A DNA stretch of 64,000 nucleotides, from NCBI RefSeq assembly GCF_949987515.2, contig NC_082690.1:107878400-107942399 (forward strand), read 5' to 3'. The notes under the pieces were generated by a model, which ran no database searches, was not told the DNA's origin, and worked only from the letters and a program-made list of their open reading frames with translations. This stretch comes from Delphinus delphis (lineage: Eukaryota; Chordata; Mammalia; Artiodactyla; Delphinidae). The number at the start of each line of letters is the position of its first letter. Position 1 is the first letter of the stretch. The translations under genes and the position numbers were made by a program. Shown piece after piece: positions 56,870 to 64,000 of the stretch.

Positions 56870-57592
56870 CGCCACATCGGTCACCCACTCCTAGAGGTAA
56901 CCGTCCTCTGTCTCCTGGTGCCATCGTGCAGCTGGCCTGACCTTGGAATTCCGAGAGTGTTTGCTCCTGGGTCCGGCTTCCTCCGCTCACCAGCGTGCAC
57001 GGGACTCTCCCGTGCGCTGTAGCCCCCGCGGCGGGGGGTTTGCCGTGTGCTGTACCTTGGTCACCCACTCTACTGCGGACTGACTTTCGGGTTCTTTCAC
57101 TGTTTATGAGCAATGCCGCTGTGAACACTCTTGTGAGTACAGACGCTTTGTCCCTGGCAGTCCAACCCGGCCAAGGGGAGCTGCGTCCAGGGGATGCAGA
57201 CGCTCGGCTTTAAGAGATGCTACCAGACTCTTTCCCCCAAGGGGCCGTTCTAACCTGCACCCCCATCCCAGGGGCGGAAGTGCCAGGGGCTGCACACTCA
57301 CCACCAGGTGGGCTTCTGAGCCCGTTTACCTTTGCCATCCAGGGGGAAGTGGTTTCATCTGCATTTTCCTGACCACTAAGGATGCTGAGCACATTTTCAT
57401 ATGGTTATTGGTCGTTTTGTTCAAGTCTCTTCCTCCTTGATACAAATCAGCTTGCCAATCACCATCTTAGTGATTTGTAGGAGTCCCTTATATATTCTGT
57501 CCATGAGTCCTCCAGTGGGAGCAGCATCGTTGCAAATACCTTTTCCCTCCTTGTGAATTGCCTTTTCACTCTCTGAATGCTCCCTTTTGATG
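56870..57592 (-). mobile_element. Old L1 fragment, first part
   Basis: 'gagcaatgccgctgtgaacactcttgtgag', 'tgctaccagactctttccccc' and 'gctgagcacattttcatatggttattgg' are diverged antisense L1. Two younger L1s interrupt the host downstream. Confidence 0.7.
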
Positions 57593-58129
57593 AAAAGAAG
57601 CTCTTTTTCTTTTTTTTAGCATCTTTATTGGAGTATAGTTGCTTTACAATGGTGTGTTAGTTTCTGCTGTATCACAAAGTGAATCAGTTACACATATACA
57701 TATGTTCCCATATCTCTTCCCTCTTGCGTCTCCCTCCCTCCCACCCTGCCCATCCCACCCCTCTAGGCGGTCACAAAGCACCGAGCTGATCTCCCTGTGC
57801 TATGCGGCTGCTTCCCACTATCTACCTTACGTTTGGTAGTGTATATATGTCCATGCCGCTCTCTCGCTTTGTCACAGCTTACCCTTCCCCCTCCCCGTGT
57901 CCTCAAGTCCGTTCTCTAGTAGGTCTGTGTCTTTATTCCTGTCTTGCCCCTAGGTTCTTCATGACCTTTTTTTTTTTTAGATTCCATATATATGTGTTAG
58001 CATACGGTATTTGTTTTTCTCTTTCTGACTTACTTCACTCTGTATGACAGACTCTAGGTCCATCCACCTCGCTACAAATAACACAATTTCGTTTCTTTTT
58101 ATGGCTGAGTAATATTAAAAGAAGCTCTT
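57593..58129 (-). mobile_element. Younger 5'-truncated L1 with target duplication
   Basis: Antisense L1 3' end from a T-run and 'agcatctttattggagtatagttgc' to 'tggctgagtaatatt'. AAAAGAAGCTCTT flanks it at 57593-57605 and 58117-58129 without mismatch. It belongs to a different 3' UTR variant from the copy at 58190. Confidence 0.95.
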
Positions 58130-58174
58130 AATTTCACTGAAATCCAGTTTCTTTTCTTTTTTTGTGGTTAGTGC
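58130..58174 (-). mobile_element. Old L1 fragment, middle part
   Basis: 'aatttcactgaaatccagtttcttttc' continues the host L1 between two younger insertions. Confidence 0.65.
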
Positions 58175-58399
58175 TTCACTGTCCTTTTTTTTTCCTATTT
58201 CTATATTTTTTAAAAATTTATTTTATTGAAGTATAGTTGATTTACAGTGTTGTATAATTTCTGCTGTACAGCAAAGTGGTTCAGTTATACATATATATGC
58301 ATTCCTTTTTATATTCTTTTCCATTATGGTTTATCACAGGATATTGAATATAGTTCCTTATGCTATACAGTAGGACCTTATTGTTTCACTGTCCTTTTT
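58175..58399 (-). mobile_element. Very short younger L1 3' end with target duplication
   Basis: About 195 bases of antisense L1 3' UTR ('ttattttattgaagtatagttgatttacag', 'gctatacagtaggacc'). TTCACTGTCCTTTTT flanks it at 58175-58189 and 58385-58399 without mismatch. Confidence 0.95.
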
Positions 58400-58610
58400 A
58401 AGAAATCTTTGCCTAACCAAGATGATTCTCTTTTATTTTTAAAGAAGATTTTATTGGTTTACCTTTTACATCTCAGTTTTGTTTTGTTTTGTATGATGTG
58501 AGCTGGAGTCAAGATTCATTTTTCTCCATTTGGGTATTCATCTGACCCAAAAGTCTGCATTTATTAATTCTTAATTTAAAAAATTTTTATTGATAATGGC
58601 CTGTTTGTGC
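58400..58610 (-). mobile_element. Old L1 fragment, last part
   Basis: 'aagaaatctttgcctaaccaagatgattctc' and 'gagctggagtcaagattcatttttctcc' are antisense L1 ORF2, ending where a sense L1 5' end begins. Confidence 0.65.
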
Positions 58611-60283
58611 CTTCAAACGGTGGAGGAGTAAGACGTGGAGCTCACCTTCCTCCCCACAAATACATCAAAACTACATCTACATGTGGAACAGCTCCTACAG
58701 AACACCTACTGAACGCTGGCAGAAGACCTCAGGCTTCCCAAAAGACGCCCTCAGGTGATCTACATGCAGAGGCGGGGCCGATACAAAGCTGAACCCCGGG
58801 AGCTGTGCGAACAGAGAAGAGAAAGGGAAATCTCTCCCGGCAGCCTCAGAAGCAGCGGATTAAATCTCCACAATCAACTTGATGTACCTGCATCTGTGGA
58901 ATACCTGAACAGACAACAAATCATCCCAAAATTGAGGGGGTGGACTTTGGGAGCAACCGTACACTTGGGGTTTGCTTTCTGCATCTAATTTGTTTCTGGT
59001 TTTATGTTTATCTTAGTTTAGTATTTAGAGCTTATTATCATTGGTAGATTTATTGATTTGGTCACTCTCTTCCTTTTTTTATTTTATAAATATTTTTTTC
59101 TTTTTTTTCCTTTTTCTCCTCCTGTGAGTGTGTATGTGTGTGTGCTTCTTTGTGTGATTTTGCCTGTAGAGCTTTGCTTTTGCCATTTGTCCTAGGGTTC
59201 TGACTGTCCATCTTTTGGTTTTTGTTTTTTGGGTTTTTTTAGTATAGTTTTTAGCGCCTGTTAGCATTGGAGGATTTGTGTTTTGGTTTGTTTGCTCTCT
59301 TCTTTCTTTCTCTCTTTCTTTTTTTTTTATTACTTTTTTATTTTTAATAATTTTTTTCTATTTTAATAACTTTATTTTATTCATTTATTTATTTTTCTTT
59401 CTTTTTCTCCCTTTTCTTCTGAGCCGTGTGGCTGACAGTGTCTTGGTGCTCCAGCCGGGTGTCAGGCCTGAGCCTCTGAGGTGGGAGAGCCAAGTTCAGG
59501 ACATTGGTCCACCAGAGACCTCCAGGCTCCATGTAATATCAAACAGTGAAAGCTCTCCCAGAGAACTCCATCTCAACGCTAAAACCCAGCTCCACTCAAG
59601 GACCAGCAAGCTACAGTGCTGGACACCCTATGCCAAACAACTAGCAAGACAGGAACGCAACCCCACCCATTAGCAGAGAGGCTGCCTAAAATCATACTAA
59701 GTTCAGATACACCCCAAAACACGCCACCAGATGTGGACCTGCCCACGAGAAAGACAAGATCCAGCCTCATCCACCAGAACACAGGCACCAGTCCCCTCCA
59801 CCAGGAATCCTACACAACCCACTGAACCAACCTTACCCACTGGGAGCAGACACCAAAAACAACGGGAGCTATGAACCCGCAGCCTGTGAAATGGAGACCC
59901 CAAACACAGTAAGTTAAGCAAAATGAGAAGACAGAGAAATACACAGCAGATGAAGGAGCAAAGTAAAAACCCACCAGACCAAACAAATGAAAAGGAAATA
60001 GGCAGTCTACCTGAAAAGGAATTCAGAGTAATGATAGTAAAGATGATCCAAAATCTTGGAAATAGAATGGGGAAAATACAGAGACATTTAACAAGGAACT
60101 AGAAGAACTAAAGAGCAAACAAACAATGATGAACAATGCAATAAATGAAATTAAAAATTCTCTAGAAGAAATCAATAGCAGAATAACTGAGGCAGAAAAA
60201 ATGAATAAGTGACCTGGAAGATAAAATAGTGGCAATAACTACTGCAGAGCAGAATAAAGAAAAAAGAATGAAAAGAATGGAGG
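58611..60283 (+). mobile_element. L1 5' end: 5' UTR plus broken ORF1
   Basis: It starts near 'ggtggaggagtaagacgtggagctcacc', the usual start of artiodactyl-type L1 5' UTRs, and keeps about 1.3 kb of UTR, including a T-rich block (59275-59410). ORF1 starts with the ATG at 59923. Its coiled-coil N-terminal region is readable for about 60 codons, then a frameshift runs into TAG near 60104. Sense ORF1 sequence continues out of frame to about 60283. The element stops there, at a SINE, with no ORF2 or 3' UTR. Keeping a 5' end while losing the 3' end is unusual for an L1 and points to later deletion or rearrangement. It cannot make a functional ORF1 protein. Confidence 0.85.
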
Positions 60284-60289
60284 ACAATC

Positions 60290-60500
60290 TCAGCGGTTGT
60301 GGTGCGCGGGTTCCAGAGCACGTAGGCTCTGTGGTTTGCGGCACACGGGCTCTAGTTGAGGCGCGTAAGCTCAGTAGGTGTGGCACACAGGCTTAGTCGC
60401 CCCGTGGCCTGTGGGATCATAGTTCCCTGACCAGGAATGGAACCTGTGTCCCCTGCATTGCAAGGCAGATTCTTCACCACTAGACCACCAGCGAAGTCCC
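60290..60500 (-). mobile_element. CHR-related SINE, minus strand, older
   Basis: 'ggttgtggtgcgcgggttccagagcac', 'gtggcacacaggcttagtcgcc' and the antisense head 'actagaccaccagcgaagtccc'. It is more diverged than the other copies. Its left end lies at the truncation point of the L1 5' fragment. Confidence 0.85.
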
Positions 60501-60799
60501 CGGCCTCCCATGTTCTTAGCTGAACCTGCCATATTCTCATCCTCGTCTTTGCATCAAGTTCATCAAGCAATGGGTGTTGAGAACAACCTAGGTGCTGGGC
60601 CAGAAAGCAGAGCCAGGCGGGAGCTACACACCACGAGGAGCCCTGGACCTCAGTGGGAAGGTGCAGCCTGGGGAAGCTGACGAGGTCCACGCTCTTGCCT
60701 GAGTGGAACTCTGCCACCCATCAGACATGCCACCGTCAGTGAGGCACCCCTCTCCAGGGACTTTTGCAGGTTCCTTTATTGTCAAGTCACCTATGGCAG
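60501..60799. other. No recognised feature
   Basis: Unique sequence. Confidence 0.3.
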
Positions 60800-61275
60800 G
60801 CAGCCTCTGAGATGCACCCCTGGCTGTTGGTAGCCCCTGTGTAGCCCCCTCCCGTGTTGAAAGGTGCTGACTTGTGTAACCAATGGAATAGCTCAGAAGT
60901 GGGGGAGCAGGACTTGCGAGGTTCGGCATAAAGGACATTGTGTGTCTGGGATCAGACCGTGGGGGCCGCCGTGTTGTGTGGATATTCAAGCAGCCTGTGG
61001 AGAGGCCCACGTGGTGAGGAGCTGAGGCCTCCAGCCAACAGCCGGCACCAGTTGCCAAATACACGAGGAGCTGCCTTGGGAGAAAGTCCTCCAGCCTCAG
61101 TCGAGCCTTCGGGTGATGCAGCCTTAGCCAACGCCCTGCCTGCAACACCATGAGAGACGCTGAGCCAGGACCCCCTGCTAAGCCGCCTCTGGATTCCTAA
61201 GCCTCACAAACTGCATGAGATGATGTTTATTGTTGGTTTAAGCCACTCAATTTAGGGGTCACTCATAACATGGAG
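60800..61275 (+). mobile_element. Old LTR-like repeat (probable MaLR)
   Basis: 'gtgaggagctgaggcctccagccaacagcc', 'ccccctgctaagccgcctctggattcc', 'tttattgttggtttaagccactcaatttaggggtc' and 'agataatacata' give the clearest member of this old LTR-like family in the window. Confidence 0.6.
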
Positions 61276-61439
61276 ACAGATAATACATAACCCTGGGGAT
61301 GACCTGATGACCCATGAGTGGGTCGCAACCCAAAGTCCTTGAAAGCACTGGCGGAAAGCTTGCCTCTGGCCCAGCCCTGCTTCAAGACACAGGCTTTCTA
61401 GTTATTTAACAAGTAGGGCAAGAGGAGATGAAGCTCTAG

Positions 61440-61645
61440 GGGAGGTGGTAATGAGCACAGACTCTGGCGCCAGAGGGAGTTTGAGGTCCAGCTCTGCAAC
61501 GTATCAGCATGGAACCCTGGGCAGGTCCCACGGTCCATCTGTGCCTCGGTTTCACCACCTATAAAATGGGGGTGATGACGATAGTATTTAGTAGCTGGGT
61601 TATTGTGAGGGTCAGAGAGTATCTGTAAGGTTCTCACAGCGGTGG
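61440..61645 (+). mobile_element. MIR SINE, nearly full length
   Basis: 'gagcacagactctggcgccag', 'gtgcctcggtttcaccacctataaaatgggggtgatgacg' and 'gttattgtgagggtcagagag' follow the sense MIR order. Confidence 0.8.
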
Positions 61646-61699
61646 TGGGTGTACCGTAGAAGCTGGAAGAGTCAGCTGCTGACACAGGGCAGACGGCGT

Positions 61700-62260
61700 T
61701 CTGGGGCTGCGGATACATCTGGGAACAAAATAATCAGAAATTTACCCTCAGTGATCTTGTGTTCTTGTGGGGGAGACAGATGAGCAAGATAAATTGGTAA
61801 CTTATAATCTGTAACTGGAGAGTAGGGTCTATGAAGAAAAGCCAAGCAGAGTCCTGGGACGCGTGTGTGAGGAAGGCTTCCCTGTGAAGGTGATATTTAA
61901 GACACGTCTAGGAGGTTGTTGAGGGACCAGACGGATGCCAGGGGAAGAGTGTTCCAGGCAAAGGAAACAGCCTGTGCAAAAGCCCTGCGGTGGAAGAGTC
62001 CTGGGGCCTTGGAGGGCCAGCGAGGCGGCCGGCATGGCTGTCGCTGGGCAAATGTGGGAGAAGGAGCGAGGCAAACCTTAGGTTCTGGAAATGACGTTGG
62101 TGTTTATTGTGAGTGACAGGAGGCCTTGAGGAGTTCCGAGCAGAGCGGTGACATGCTCTGACTCTCACACCTTAACAGGACAAGTCTGACTGTTGTGCTG
62201 TGCTAAGAACAGGCTGGGGCCGAGAGGCCAGAGGCCACGAAACCAGTGCTGGGGCTCCTC
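61700..62260 (-). mobile_element. L2-like LINE fragment
   Basis: 'ttgtgttcttgtgggggagacagatgagc', 'gtgatatttaagacacg', 'agagtgttccaggcaaaggaaacagcctgtgcaaaagccctgcgg' and 'agcagagcggtgacatgctctgac' match the antisense L2-like order. Confidence 0.6.
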
Positions 62261-62332
62261 TTGCTGTCGAGAGAGGGCGGGGCTGGGACAGGCTCAGCAC
62301 AGAGACGGTAGGGAGTGGTCGGATGCCGGATG

Positions 62333-62394
62333 CCTTCTGCAGGAGAGCCTGTACTCTCCTGCAGAAGGCTCTCCTGCAGAAGAGGAGTACAGGC
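62333..62394. repeat. Perfect 15-bp inverted repeat with overlapping direct repeat
   Basis: CCTTCTGCAGGAGAG (62333-62347) is followed by a 6-base loop and its exact reverse complement (62354-62368). CTCTCCTGCAGAAG is then repeated directly at 62369-62382. GCCTGTACTC at 62347-62356 also pairs with GAGTACAGGC at 62385-62394. The arms can fold as alternative hairpins. Confidence 0.95.
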
Positions 62395-62511
62395 CGGTTG
62401 GGTGAGAGAGGGATAATTCCACGAGCGGGTCTGGACTTGCCATCACCTGAGAGCAACTTCTGGGGGAGACGTGGGAGTTGCTGATCCGTGAAGTTTTGAG
62501 AAGGCTTTAAG

Positions 62512-62632
62512 ACCCTAACCATAACCCTAACCCACCTAACCATAGCCCTAACTCTAACCCGCCAAACTATAACCGTAACCTTAACCCTAAACCCACGTAA
62601 TCCTAACCCTAACCCTAACCCTAACCCACACA
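62512..62632 (+). repeat. Degenerate interstitial telomeric repeat (CCCTAA)n
   Basis: About 120 bases of CCCTAA variants (CCATAA, CCGTAA, CTCTAA, CCCACCTAA), ending in a cleaner run of four CCCTAA units near 62601-62627. The C-rich strand is the + strand. Confidence 0.95.
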
Positions 62633-62750
62633 AGTGAGACAGGGAGGAGGCATCTGGACACATGGATGGGACTCAGGCCAGAGAGGCATCGGAGGGGGAC
62701 CTCTGTAGTCGCCGGTGCTTATGGAGGTATTTAAGGTCCCAAGGCAGGTG

Positions 62751-62880
62751 AGCTTCCCTGGTTACCTGCCTCTCACCGAGAGCTCTCTTCACATCCCTGT
62801 TTGTCCAGGTGAGTGAGCTTCCCTGGTTACCTGCCTCTTACCGAGAGCTCTCTTCACATCCCTGTTTGTCCAGGTGAGTG
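62751..62880. repeat. 65-bp tandem duplication with donor-like motifs
   Basis: Copy 1 is 62751-62815 and copy 2 is 62816-62880, with one substitution (CTCAC versus CTTAC). Each copy carries CAG|GTGAGT near its end (GT at 62809 and 62874). A third CAGGTGAGC precedes copy 1 at 62745. Confidence 0.97.
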
Positions 62881-63734
62881 AGCTGGCCCTACACCAATCT
62901 CCAAGGCCTGCCTGTATTCCCAGGACAAGGAACTGGCGGCCTGAGCAGGTCTGTGTGTGGGTCACTGGTGGACAGCCACACGTGGGGCACTGAATTTCTG
63001 GCGCCCACTGAAGCCATCCCGTCCCTGCCTCCTAATCACGTCTGCCCACGTGACACTCCAGGGCATGCTTTCGACATCTTTCCCAATAGATGTGGAGATC
63101 TGAGTCTGGTGAGGGGCAGAGTGTGGTTGTGCAGTGTGAGAACGACCTGCCCTTTCTAGAAAAGAAGCGTGCGGTGTGGACTTACATCTTGATCTTGCAT
63201 ATTCTATTCAACTCAGCCTCTCACCCAGAGAACCTGGCTGGGTCACTGCCTGGCCTGCCTTCTCATGATCGAAACAACACCCACATCCAGGTAGGAGAGC
63301 GCCAAGAACTGGAGGAACACCCCCAGGCCTCTGTCCCTCCTGGGATAGCTCTCCCTGAAGACAGCAGTGAAGCCAAGCCCATCGCCGTGGGCAGCACGTC
63401 TCCGGTGTGGACCATCCTTTCCCCCCACCACCTACGCCAAACTCACCATGCACAAAGGTGGAGCTCCGGGCTCCCCAGTGCTTGCCCGGAGAGGGGGCAC
63501 CGGGCTTCATCCACATGCAGAGGAGGTGAGGGAGGGCAGATAAACCTACCCTATGGCACGGGGCGCCCTGCCTCACTGTGTTAGCTGAGCACGCGGAACA
63601 AAACAGGTCAAAGCGCAGCCCAGCTCCAAGACGCTAACACGCGAACGAAACTTGGCAAACTGAGGGGCAGATCCAAGGTTCAAACCCAGAGCTGTCCCAG
63701 GAAATCTGGCTGAGGAACCTCACACAAGGCAAGA
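62881..63734. other. No recognised gene
   Basis: Unique sequence. The 164-codon plus frame at 63090-63584 and overlapping minus frames lack domains. Confidence 0.3.
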
Positions 63735-63860
63735 AGACAATCATCGCCCTTAGTTTTCAAACAAGGACAACAAAGCACAGAGAGGGAAATTGCCTGGCCG
63801 TGGTCACACAGCTGTTGAATAGGGAAGCCAGGGTCTGAGCTCACAGCCACCACCATCCAG
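63735..63860 (-). mobile_element. MIR SINE fragment
   Basis: 'aaagcacagagagggaaattgcctggccgtggtcacacagctgttgaatagggaagccagggtctgag' is an antisense MIR core. Confidence 0.7.
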
Positions 63861-64000
63861 CCTCCTTAAAATGAATTCACACAGTGACTGGGAGGAAACG
63901 GCGGGGCCCACCGTACTCAGCGCCATCCCGTGGGAGTTCACTGCTCTGGCCCTGGTACTCAAACCACTTGTGTGGCTGGTGACAATACAAACACCTGGGA

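Noticed and set aside
62172..62663. 163-codon minus frame with repeated Gly-Leu and Arg-Val pairs
   Set aside because: The repetitive part is the translation of the degenerate telomeric repeat.

Overview
The window is mammalian, repeat-dominated and almost gene-free. It is most likely cetacean, perhaps a toothed whale. The main evidence is fifteen copies of tRNA-Glu-derived CHR-type SINEs (heads reading GGGCTTCCCTGGTGGCGCAG). Most are of the short subtype ending in GCGTACCGC plus poly-A, several with near-perfect target-site duplications (TSDs), which implies recent activity. CHR SINEs are known from the whale/hippo/ruminant clade. The species call is inference from repeat subtype, not from a search. 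Family names for old repeats are by eye and are hedged where unsure.

The only protein-coding signal I can support is two exons of an unprocessed actin-family gene on the minus strand. Exon 1 (41365-41478) encodes an actin N-terminus equivalent to residues 4-41. Exon 2 (35843-35956) encodes residues 42-84. The exon ends match the classical actin intron positions 41/42 and 84/85. The protein is divergent: it has lost the His73 loop through a 5-codon in-frame gap and has altered nucleotide-binding and D-loop residues. Exon 1 also lacks a GT donor where one is expected. It is either a decaying paralog or a lineage-specific actin-like gene. I did not find exons for the rest of the actin fold.

Layout. 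0-9 kb: mostly unique GC-rich sequence with L2 and hAT fragments and one SINE. 9-12 kb: rearranged L1 carrying a SINE, then an old LTR-like repeat and MIRs. 12.5-20.7 kb: ATCT/ATCC array, GC-rich unique DNA, a SINE and a long (CT)n tract. 21.5-33.5 kb: a 5'-inverted L1 inside MER5A, SINEs, a GGAT array with duplicated flanks, and L1 inside L2. 34.7-41.5 kb: the actin-like locus, whose 5.4-kb first intron holds two solo-LTR-like elements, a probable MaLR LTR, a SINE, an L1 end and a MER5A. 42-53 kb: several 5'-truncated L1s, two of them with clear TSDs and one nested in older L1, plus another 5'-inverted L1. 54-56.5 kb: five same-strand SINEs. 57-60.5 kb: two young L1s inside one old L1, then an L1 5' end with a broken ORF1. 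61-64 kb: MIR/L2 remnants, a perfect palindrome, a degenerate interstitial telomeric (CCCTAA) block and a 65-bp tandem duplication bearing splice-donor-like motifs.

No bacterial-style operons, CRISPR arrays, rRNA or convincing tRNA genes are present. The many open frames of 60-350 codons are explained by GC-rich chance ORFs and by SINE or L1 sequence.
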